Of a stretch of DNA of 6,596 nt, positions 1 through 5,438 are shown one piece after another. How positions within the stretch are numbered: the stretch's first letter is position 1; every line of letters begins with the position of its first letter. The DNA comes from Patescibacteria group bacterium (lineage in GTDB: Bacteria > Patescibacteriota > Minisyncoccia > Minisyncoccales > JAGOPM01): assembly GCA_022710815.1 (NCBI GenBank), contig JAKLGF010000026.1, forward strand, positions 1-6,596, in the 5' to 3' direction. Below the pieces are notes generated by a model. It worked only from the letters and a program-made list of their open reading frames with translations. It was not told the origin of the DNA and made no database searches. Position numbers and translations under genes: made by a program.

Positions 1-822
1 CATTAAGGCCCACATTGTATGCATGCTGGGAAAAGTAGAAATGGGATGAAGGGCTCTTTGATCATCTCTAATTTTAGTTTGCAAATCCAATACATTCTGA
101 GGAGGATTGTATTCTGCAGGCATTTTATTGTGATCAATGTAGAAATTATTAGGACTATTAATGGGATAGGTATACCAAAAAAAGAATCCCATTGTACAAC
201 CAATGAATCCAGCTGCAACATAGGCAAAAAAGTCTTTCTTCTTTCCCCAGATATATAGGATTAATAGGGTTACTCCTACCATCATGGAAAAAGACATGAA
301 GCACTGGATAATAACTTCTGATAATGAATACATTAAATGATATAAGGGATTACCAAGAGTATGAAACCAAATAAAAGGCTGAACTCCAAAAAAGTTCTGT
401 TCCCAGATAAAGAACTCTTCATTCATTAATCGATTCTGGACTGATAAGGTTAAAGCTCCTAGGGCAATAGTAAAAGTAGAAAATGCTAGCAAAACAAAAA
501 AGAAGGTTCTTAAAAAATCTCTGAAATCAATTTTAGGAACCTGAGTTATTCTATCTACTGTTTTTTGGAATCGAGTATCTTGAAAAACTAATTGAACTGG
601 TTTTTTGAAAACCAAAAAGAAGACATAGAAAATCAAAACTACCAAAAGACCAGAATACCACTCCAGGCTAGATCTAAAAGACTTGGCCTCGTAGCTAATA
701 AAAGAAAAGAAATCTATTCTCTGCCATTTATTAATGGCAAAGAAGATCAATAAATAAAAGAAAGTAATAGCCAAAAGAAACCATTCTTCCTTGCGAATCT
801 TTTTGAGAAACGAAAAATTCAT
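1..822 (-). CDS. PAP2-superfamily membrane protein, C-terminus off window
   Basis: This open frame of 274 codons begins with ATG at 820-822 and has no stop before the window edge, so the C-terminus is missing. It is very hydrophobic, with likely membrane spans near residues 14-31, 55-72, 105-128, 169-192 and 198-217. Residues 210-223 (CTMGFFFWYTYPIN) followed by FPSMHT at 264-269 match the layout of the PAP2_3 branch (Aur1 or inositol-phosphoceramide-synthase-like phosphatases and phosphotransferases). In that branch FPSxH replaces the PSGH of motif C2, and H268 would be the proton donor. The motif C3 histidine nucleophile should lie beyond the left edge. The probable role is transfer or removal of a lipid headgroup phosphate at the cytoplasmic membrane; the substrate is unknown. 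The start codon lies two bases after the tRNA-Leu 3' end, so there is no room for a separate ribosome binding site. Fold assignment is fairly safe; specificity is not. Confidence 0.72.
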   Translation of the reverse strand, partial: MNFSFLKKIRKEEWFLLAITFFYLLIFFAINKWQRIDFFSFISYEAKSFRSSLEWYSGLLVVLIFYVFFLVFKKPVQLVFQDTRFQKTVDRITQVPKIDFRDFLRTFFFVLLAFSTFTIALGALTLSVQNRLMNEEFFIWEQNFFGVQPFIWFHTLGNPLYHLMYSLSEVIIQCFMSFSMMVGVTLLILYIWGKKKDFFAYVAAGFIGCTMGFFFWYTYPINSPNNFYIDHNKMPAEYNPPQNVLDLQTKIRDDQRALHPISTFPSMHTMWALM

Positions 823-824
823 AG

Positions 825-906
825 TGCCGGGGGGGAGGCTCGAACTCCCACGCCTTGCGACACATGGTCCTAAGCCATGCCTGTATACCAATTTCAGCAC
901 CCCGGC
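825..906 (-). tRNA. tRNA-Leu (anticodon UAG)
   Basis: On the minus strand this folds as a class II tRNA. The 7-bp acceptor stem is GCCGGGG (900-906) with CCCCGGC (826-832), and the discriminator is A at 825. The D arm contains AATTGGTATA. The anticodon stem is CATGG/CCATG with loop CTTAGGA, which puts anticodon UAG at 870-872. A long variable arm (CGC-AAG-GCG core) is present, and the T arm is GGGAG-TTCGAGC-CTCCC (833-849). The long variable arm and A73 are leucine identity features; the anticodon reads CUA and probably other CUN codons. The length is 82 nt. The 3' CCA is not encoded (the next bases are CT), so a CCA-adding enzyme is required and RNase Z-type processing is expected. It has its own promoter at 923-951. 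Confidence 0.96.
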
Positions 907-922
907 AAAATACTATGTTTTG

Positions 923-951
923 ATTTTATTGGTTAATAACCAAAAAAGCAA
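923..951 (-). promoter_or_regulatory. Promoter of tRNA-Leu
   Basis: On the minus strand the -35 is TTGCTT (946-951), followed by a 17-base spacer and a -10 of TAAAAT (923-928; five of six matches to TATAAT). The predicted start is near 916, giving a leader of about 10 nt before the tRNA. The -35 hexamer lies inside the 3' arm of the upstream terminator, and the spacer holds a perfect 7+1+7 palindrome. This is prediction from sequence only. Confidence 0.55.
929..943. repeat. Perfect 15-bp palindrome (TTGGTTA-N-TAACCAA)
   Basis: The arms TTGGTTA (929-935) and TAACCAA (937-943) are exact inverted repeats around one central base. The palindrome fills most of the spacer between the -35 and -10 boxes of the tRNA-Leu promoter, where a bound dimeric regulator would block RNA polymerase. 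No known operator is recognised, and chance in AT-rich DNA remains possible. Confidence 0.6.
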
Positions 952-973
952 CCCCAATTTCTTGGAGCTGCTT
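942..973 (-). terminator. Intrinsic terminator of the pilin-like gene pair
   Basis: Reading the minus strand, AAGCAGCTCCAA (962-973) pairs with TTGGGGTTGCTT (946-957) as a 12-bp stem with two G-U pairs around a GAAA tetraloop (958-961). The stem runs directly into further Ts (942-945). It starts 14 bases after the stop codon of the second pilin-like gene. Stem length, GNRA loop and U-tract make it a convincing rho-independent terminator. Confidence 0.8.
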
Positions 974-987
974 TTCTAAAAACTAAA

Positions 988-1335
988 TTATGGCTGTTGT
1001 GTTGGGAACATTCCTTGACCCACTCCTCTGAACACAAACAGTATAATTCCCCAAGCAAGCGAAGCGACAACAATGCCGATGATTGCCCAGAAAATAATAC
1101 CCTTGGCCTTTTCAATCTTAGCCACATCTCCTTGGGCTGTTACAAATAACCAGCCTGCATAAAGAATGAAGATGACAGCCATGACCAAAATGATAATGAA
1201 AATGAATCTGACGGTTCTGGAAATTCCTTCAACAAAGGTAATCTTTGGTGTTGAAGCCGGAACAATAACCTGAGCAAAAGCTGTTGAAGCCAAAGCTAAC
1301 ATTGCTATTGCGGGAATTAATTTTTTGAAATCCAT
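988..1335 (-). CDS. TrbC/VirB2-like pilin-type membrane protein
   Basis: This is a 115-residue protein. It has a Sec-type signal peptide (KK at residues 4-5, hydrophobic core, STAFA ahead of a likely cleavage at 21/22), a short extracytoplasmic piece, then two membrane spans (about 44-66 and 79-102). The spans are joined by a polar loop, TAQGDVAKIEKAKG (66-79), and the tail ends in QQP. Signal peptide, two spans and a G-D-x-x-K-x-x-K-A-K loop are the pattern of TrbC/VirB2 pilins and of the pilin-like conjugal-transfer proteins common in CPR and mycoplasma genomes. It would sit in the membrane or polymerise into a surface filament. The neighbour at 1386-1742 is a paralog; the gap is 50 bp with no terminator, so the two are probably co-transcribed. 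No Shine-Dalgarno precedes the ATG. No secretion ATPase is in the window, so an assembly role is inferred. Confidence 0.7.
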   Translation of the reverse strand: MDFKKLIPAIAMLALASTAFAQVIVPASTPKITFVEGISRTVRFIFIIILVMAVIFILYAGWLFVTAQGDVAKIEKAKGIIFWAIIGIVVASLAWGIILFVFRGVGQGMFPTQQP

Positions 1336-1385
1336 GTCTTTTAATCTTGAATATTTTTATTTTCCGACCTTTCTTTATGTTTTTT

Positions 1386-1742
1386 TTACCATTGCACTTG
1401 TATGCCGAACTTATTCAACATAAAAGTGATAAATCCTTTAGCTAATAAAATAACAATGACCCCCCACATGGTATACCAGACAATAGCCTTAGCTCTTTCA
1501 ATATTTTCCTGAGGTTTCTGGGATGATCCTGATGTTACCATTAAAAATCCGGCTATGACAATCATTAAGGGAGCAATAACAAAAGAAGCGACAAACAAGA
1601 AATTAATAACATACCCAATGAATTCCAAGAATGTCTTGGCTTTTAAGGGATTGACTAATGTAACTTGGAATTGGGCAAAAGCCATTGGACTCAAAGACAA
1701 TCCAGACAAAAGCAGTAAATATATTTTTGACAGCTTCTTCAT
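1386..1742 (-). CDS. TrbC/VirB2-like pilin-type membrane protein, paralog
   Basis: This is a 118-residue protein. It has a signal peptide (KK at residues 2-3, leucine-rich core, MAFA with likely cleavage at 23/24), a spacer, and two membrane spans (about 46-70 and 86-109). The polar loop SGSSQKPQENIERAKA lies between the spans. The order of elements and the A-G-x-L-x-V-T ... AKxIxxxxxxG motif align with the gene at 988-1335, which supports tandem duplication followed by divergence. The inter-span loop is a few residues longer here, and the glycine-aspartate of the other copy is absent. It lies 41 bp downstream of gyrA. A possible promoter (1749-1776) places transcription initiation at or next to the A of the start codon. 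The family call rests on topology and motif, not on a database match. Confidence 0.66.
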   Translation of the reverse strand: MKKLSKIYLLLLSGLSLSPMAFAQFQVTLVNPLKAKTFLEFIGYVINFLFVASFVIAPLMIVIAGFLMVTSGSSQKPQENIERAKAIVWYTMWGVIVILLAKGFITFMLNKFGIQVQW

Positions 1743-1748
1743 ACTTTA

Positions 1749-1776
1749 ATTTTAAATCAAATGCTTCAAAAAGCAA
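1749..1776 (-). promoter_or_regulatory. Possible promoter of the pilin-like gene pair
   Basis: On the minus strand the -35 is TTGCTT (1771-1776), with a 16-base spacer and a -10 of TAAAAT (1749-1754). Both hexamers are identical to those of the tRNA-Leu promoter. With standard spacing the transcript would begin at about 1742, the first base of the start codon, giving a leaderless mRNA. The region is AT-rich, so the match could be fortuitous. Confidence 0.4.
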
Positions 1777-1783
1777 TTGTGGA

Positions 1784-4297
1784 TTACAAACAAGTCATTT
1801 TAGCCACTTTAGAAGCATCTTCTAATTTCATCAATCTCACTCCTTGAGTGGCACGGCTAGATTTAGGCACTGAAGAAATTGCAGTCTTGATTACTTGTCC
1901 TTTTTGGGAAATAACAATTAGGTCCTCCTCTTCCCCGGACAAAACCTCACAAGCCACCATATCTCCAGTTTTAGGAGTAATCTTCATGGCTTTAATTCCT
2001 GATCCTCCATGTTTCTGCAATCTGTATTCTTTAAGATTAGTCATCTTACCAAATCCATTTTCAGCAATGATTAACAAGAAGTTCTGTGCTACTCCTACTT
2101 CTTTGGCATTCTTGGCACTAGCCACAACAGCCATTCCGATTATGAGATCATCTTTCTTAAGCTTCATTCCTCTAACTCCAGCTGCTTGCCTAGATAATGG
2201 CCTAATTTCTTTTTCTTTGAATCTAATTGATTGTCCTTTTCTAGTAATCAAAATGATATCGTCATCTTTTCCTCCTTTCTTAACACTGCAAAGCAAATCT
2301 CCTTTCTTAAGATTAATGGCAATCAATCCTGATCTCCTAATATTATGGAATTCAGAAAGCTGAGTCTTCTTAGTGGTTCCATCTTTGGTAACCATTATTA
2401 AGAACTTAGACTCATCTTTGAGATCTTCTTTTTTAATAGGAAGAACAGAAAGAACTTTTTCTTCAGAAGTAATTTCTAAGAAATTGACTAAAGCTCTTCC
2501 TTTTGATCCTTTAGATCCTTCTGGTACTTCATAGGCAGGAATGCGGAAAACTTTTCCTGAATCTGTGAAGAATAAAAGTGAATCGTGAGTATTGGCAGAA
2601 ATGAATTGTTCAATCACATCTTCATCTCCTGTCTTCATTCCCAAGCTTCCCTTGCCTCCCCTCTTTTGGAGCCTGTACATTTCTGGATTAATTCTCTTTA
2701 CATAGCCTGAGCTGGTAACAGCTACAACAACTTCCTGTTCAGGAATTAAATCCTCATCAGAGATTTCGTCAATCTTTCCAGCAATAACTTTAGTCCTGCG
2801 CTCATCAGCATAGGTTTCTTTTAAAGAAAGAATTTCTTTTTGAATAACTCCGGCAATTCTCTTAGGGCTGTTTAAAATCTCAGTTAGTTCTTTAATCTTG
2901 GCTCTTATTTCTTTTAATTCATCATCAATTTTCTTTCTTTCCAGTTTAGCCAAGGCTGCCAGCTTGGTTTCCAAAATGGCATTAGCTTGAATTTCACTCA
3001 AGCGAAATCTCTTCATTAAGTTCTGCTTAGCATCTTCTCGATCATCTGATTTGCGGATAATAGCAATAACTTCATCAATATCTGCTAAACATTTAGCCAA
3101 GCCTTCCAAGATATGTTCTCTCTCTTTAGCTTTAGCCAAATCATATTTAGTTCTTCTAGTAACTACTTCTTTCCTATGAGCTAAATAGTAATTAAGAGCT
3201 TCAGACAATGACAAAATCTTAGGTTGAATTCCATCAACTAAAGCTAACATGTTTAAATGGAATGTTTTCTGCAGATCAGAATGTTTGTAAAGCTGATTCA
3301 ATATTTTCTGAGGTGGAACTTCTTTTCCTAAATAGACAACTATTCTAATCCCCTCCTTTCCAGACTCATCACGGATATCCTTAACTCCAATGATTTTCTT
3401 TTCTTCAACTAGTCTGGCAAAATTCTCAACCAATGATGATTTGTTAACTTGATAAGGAATTTCTGTAATCACAATCATTTGTTTGCCTTTGCTGTCTTCA
3501 GTAATTTCAGCTTTTCCTCTACAAACAATCGGTCCCTTTCCTTGGGAATAGGCAGCAATAATATCTTTTTTGTTAAAAATTGTTCCTCCAGTTGGAAAAT
3601 CAGGTCCTTTAACAAAAGCAAAAAGATCTTCTGTGTCTGCTTCAGGATTTTCAATCAAATGAACAGCTGCATCACATAGCTCTCCCAAATTATGGGGAGG
3701 AATGCTAGTAGCCATACCAACAGCAATACCTAAAGCACCGTTTAACAAAAGATTGGGCAAGAGCGAAGGAAGAACAGTTGGTTCTTTTCTGGTTCCATCA
3801 TAGTTTTCAACAAAATTAACAGTATCTCTATCAATTTCTTTTAAAGATTCTTCGGCAATCTTTTCTAATCTGGCTTCGGTATATCTGTAAGCAGCAGGAG
3901 GATCTCCATCAATTGATCCAAAGTTACCTTGTCCATCAACCAAAGGATATCTTAAAGAAAACTCCTGAGCCATACGAACCATTGTGTCATAAACAGAAAC
4001 ATCTCCATGAGGATGATATTTGGCAAGCACATCTCCAATAACTGCAGCTGATTTTCTGAATTTCGAACCATAAGTCAAACCTATCTCATTCATTGAATAT
4101 AAAATCCTCCTCTGCACAGGCTTTAATCCATCCCTTACGTCAGGCAAAGCACGGGCAACAATAACAGACATTGCATAATCAATGTAGCTATCGCGCATTT
4201 CCTCAGTAATCTCGCGTGGTTTAACAACTGGGGTAAGCGTAGGAATACCTTCCTGCTTTACTTTCTTTGAAGATTTTTTTTCATTATCTTTAGCCAT
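1784..4297 (-). CDS. gyrA: DNA gyrase subunit A
   Basis: This protein of 837 residues is the breakage-reunion subunit of the A2B2 type IIA topoisomerase that adds negative supercoils using ATP hydrolysed by GyrB. The breakage domain carries [12 protein letters not shown] (49-60), KYHPHGD (93-99) and the catalytic pair R138-Y139, where Y139 forms the covalent DNA link. A coiled-coil region follows (about 375-500). The C-terminal domain has six pinwheel repeats with cores near residues 531, 581, 640, 688, 748 and 800. The GyrA box QKRGGKG (544-550), needed for DNA wrapping, identifies it as GyrA rather than ParC. Relative to E. coli GyrA the N-terminus is 17 residues longer and lysine-rich, and the Ser83 position is V100 while Asp87 is kept (D104). 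The C-terminus lacks an acidic tail. It is the last gene of the operon, 2 bases after its neighbour's stop, with no Shine-Dalgarno. gyrB is not in view. Confidence 0.97.
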   Translation of the reverse strand: MAKDNEKKSSKKVKQEGIPTLTPVVKPREITEEMRDSYIDYAMSVIVARALPDVRDGLKPVQRRILYSMNEIGLTYGSKFRKSAAVIGDVLAKYHPHGDVSVYDTMVRMAQEFSLRYPLVDGQGNFGSIDGDPPAAYRYTEARLEKIAEESLKEIDRDTVNFVENYDGTRKEPTVLPSLLPNLLLNGALGIAVGMATSIPPHNLGELCDAAVHLIENPEADTEDLFAFVKGPDFPTGGTIFNKKDIIAAYSQGKGPIVCRGKAEITEDSKGKQMIVITEIPYQVNKSSLVENFARLVEEKKIIGVKDIRDESGKEGIRIVVYLGKEVPPQKILNQLYKHSDLQKTFHLNMLALVDGIQPKILSLSEALNYYLAHRKEVVTRRTKYDLAKAKEREHILEGLAKCLADIDEVIAIIRKSDDREDAKQNLMKRFRLSEIQANAILETKLAALAKLERKKIDDELKEIRAKIKELTEILNSPKRIAGVIQKEILSLKETYADERRTKVIAGKIDEISDEDLIPEQEVVVAVTSSGYVKRINPEMYRLQKRGGKGSLGMKTGDEDVIEQFISANTHDSLLFFTDSGKVFRIPAYEVPEGSKGSKGRALVNFLEITSEEKVLSVLPIKKEDLKDESKFLIMVTKDGTTKKTQLSEFHNIRRSGLIAINLKKGDLLCSVKKGGKDDDIILITRKGQSIRFKEKEIRPLSRQAAGVRGMKLKKDDLIIGMAVVASAKNAKEVGVAQNFLLIIAENGFGKMTNLKEYRLQKHGGSGIKAMKITPKTGDMVACEVLSGEEEDLIVISQKGQVIKTAISSVPKSSRATQGVRLMKLEDASKVAKMTCL

Positions 4298-4299
4298 AG

Positions 4300-4698
4300 T
4301 TATTTAAATATTGAAGTTGATGTGGTATTGGTGGAATTATTCTGGGTAGTGGTAGGAGTACTTGTTACTCCGGCCATTTCCTGAAGTATTTTAATTACCT
4401 CTAATTCATCCTGGGTAGTGAAAGTACTAGAGGGTGTGCTTGTTTGTTGAGCAACCATTTCTTTAAGTGAATCCTGAATCTTTTCTTTTCTTCTTTCTAC
4501 TGCCTGATCAATTGTTTCCATTTGTTGGGTCTTTTCTAAATTAAATTCGCTTCCCAAATCAGTATTAATTATTCTTTGCACTCGGGGATTGGCATCAAAA
4601 ATGACCCAAGCTGTTAAAATCACCAGAGCAATAACAGACATAATGACCCAGAAGATCATTTTTCTTTTTTCTTCAGGTAATTCTTGGATATTCTTCAT
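4300..4698 (-). CDS. Hypothetical one-pass membrane protein with Thr/Ser-rich tail
   Basis: This is a 132-residue protein that I do not recognise. A short charged N-terminus (PEEKRKM) precedes one strongly hydrophobic span at about 14-35. A segment rich in Glu, Lys and Gln follows (about 50-85, probably helical and perhaps coiled-coil). Two threonine/serine/proline-rich low-complexity stretches (85-95 and 111-130) flank a short amphipathic stretch ([14 protein letters not shown], 97-110). There is no signal-peptidase site, so it is probably membrane-anchored with its bulk on one side. The Thr/Ser-rich tail would suit an exposed, flexible and possibly glycosylated region, but topology cannot be settled here. 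It lies between the MBL-fold gene (1-base gap) and gyrA (2-base gap), so it is almost certainly co-transcribed and probably translationally coupled with both. Nothing in its sequence suggests a gyrase-related job. Confidence 0.75.
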   Translation of the reverse strand: MKNIQELPEEKRKMIFWVIMSVIALVILTAWVIFDANPRVQRIINTDLGSEFNLEKTQQMETIDQAVERRKEKIQDSLKEMVAQQTSTPSSTFTTQDELEVIKILQEMAGVTSTPTTTQNNSTNTTSTSIFK

Positions 4699-4699
4699 A

Positions 4700-5335
4700 T
4701 CAAGGCTTTAAAACAACAACTTTAGTATTGTCCCCTATAGAATCAATTTCTTTGCGTTTAATCAAAAGTTTGTCTTGAGGTTCTGGAGATTCAGCAATGG
4801 CTTTCAAGAATTTAGCATTAGTGTCTAATTTCTTGTCTCCATCAACAGAATAATACATTGGGATAACAATCTTGGGTTCAATCTGATTAACTATTGAAGC
4901 AGCAGTTGAACCATCAATAACAGAACTTCCTCCAACAGGAATCATCAAAATATCTACATCCCCTATTTCCTCAATCTGCCTAGAAGTTAATTCTTTTTGA
5001 TTAAACATTCCCATGTGACAAATTCTAATTTCCTCATCTTCAGCTTCAATGGTATAGATCACATTTTTATCTTTGCGAGTATCTTCTGAAGGTATTCCTT
5101 TAATATATATTTCTCTAGTTTCGTACTCTCCAGGACCATTGATAGAAAAAACTTCCTCTTCTGCCTTTTTCAAATCTATATCACTCTGGGTATAGATACA
5201 AAGATCAGCTTTCTGGCGAGAAAGTTTGGTTCCAGAGTCTTTATCTATGCCATCAATGACAATATTAATAGGGTCTCCCTTTTTCTGGGAGGCGACAATA
5301 TAAAAACAGGATTGGCCCTTCCAATAAATATGCAT
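4700..5335 (-). CDS. Metallo-beta-lactamase-fold protein with degenerate metal site
   Basis: This 211-residue protein resembles the UlaG-like (L-ascorbate-6-phosphate lactonase type) branch of the MBL superfamily. Matching segments are MHIYWKGQSCFYI at the start, GPGEYE (67-72), ICHMG (105-109), VDILMIPVGG (127-136) and a beta strand ending in IPMYY (158-162). The usual T-H-x-H-x-D-H ligand motif aligns with TQSDIDL (49-55): three histidines become Gln, Asp and Leu, and only D54 remains. The family histidine of PMHY is Tyr161. H107 and D128 are kept. The fold thus appears intact while a normal dinuclear zinc site is not, so hydrolase activity is doubtful and a structural or binding role is more likely. 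It is the first gene of the operon, starting about 32 nt after the predicted transcription start, with no Shine-Dalgarno. It ends in TGA. Confidence 0.82.
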   Translation of the reverse strand: MHIYWKGQSCFYIVASQKKGDPINIVIDGIDKDSGTKLSRQKADLCIYTQSDIDLKKAEEEVFSINGPGEYETREIYIKGIPSEDTRKDKNVIYTIEAEDEEIRICHMGMFNQKELTSRQIEEIGDVDILMIPVGGSSVIDGSTAASIVNQIEPKIVIPMYYSVDGDKKLDTNAKFLKAIAESPEPQDKLLIKRKEIDSIGDNTKVVVLKP

Positions 5336-5373
5336 AATTTTTGTTGTTTATGAGAATTTAACTGTCTGACTTA

Positions 5374-5402
5374 AGAATAGCACAGCCTAGCTGGTTTTTC
5401 AA
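5374..5402 (-). promoter_or_regulatory. Promoter of the MBL-fold / gyrA operon
   Basis: On the minus strand the -35 is TTGAAA (5397-5402; five of six matches), with a 17-base spacer ending in TGC and a -10 of TATTCT (5374-5379; four of six). The TGn just ahead of the -10 makes it an extended -10 promoter. The predicted start is near 5367, giving a 5' leader of about 32 nt. This is the best promoter match in the divergent region. Confidence 0.6.
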
Positions 5403-5409
5403 TGAAAAC

Positions 5410-5438
5410 TTGCAATTTCCAAAGAAATGTTTTATGTT
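5410..5438 (+). promoter_or_regulatory. Possible promoter of the rpsA-like / ftsH operon
   Basis: A -35 of TTGCAA (5410-5415), a 17-base spacer and a -10 of TATGTT (5433-5438) give four of six matches in each box. Initiation would fall near 5445, just before the ATG at 5448 and downstream of the ATG at 5427. If real, it favours the inner start codon. Its -35 box lies 7 bp from that of the divergent operon. The match is weak. Confidence 0.3.

Noticed and set aside
3..227. 74-codon minus-strand open frame
   Set aside because: It is an alternative frame within the PAP2 gene, whose own frame carries the FPSMH motif and continuous membrane spans.
791..979. 62-codon plus-strand open frame
   Set aside because: It runs through the tRNA-Leu gene and its promoter on the opposite strand and encodes the complement of the tRNA; not a gene.
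933..1127. 64-codon minus-strand open frame overlapping the end of a pilin-like gene
   Set aside because: It is an out-of-frame reading of the pilin-like gene that continues through the terminator; no protein features.
1762..1775. Hairpin TGCTT-TTTG-AAGCA after gyrA as a terminator
   Set aside because: The stem is only five pairs with few G-C pairs and is followed by TTTGATTT rather than a U-tract; too weak to call, and it overlaps a better promoter match.
1848..2363. 171-codon open frame on the plus strand
   Set aside because: It lies wholly antisense to the conserved C-terminal domain of gyrA; its composition follows from the AT-rich codons opposite, and no domain is recognisable.
1784..4297. 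Assignment as ParC (topoisomerase IV subunit A)
   Set aside because: A complete six-blade C-terminal domain with the GyrA box QKRGGKG at residues 544-550 is diagnostic of GyrA.
4155..4645. Repeated 12-mer AATAACAGACAT in gyrA and in the upstream membrane protein gene
   Set aside because: Both copies encode Met-Ser-Val-Ile in the same sense and flanks do not match; coincidence of codon choice.
4700..4702. TGA as a glycine codon, as in some CPR lineages
   Set aside because: The TGA falls exactly one base before the next ATG and no gene in the window needs in-frame TGA read-through, so it acts as a stop.
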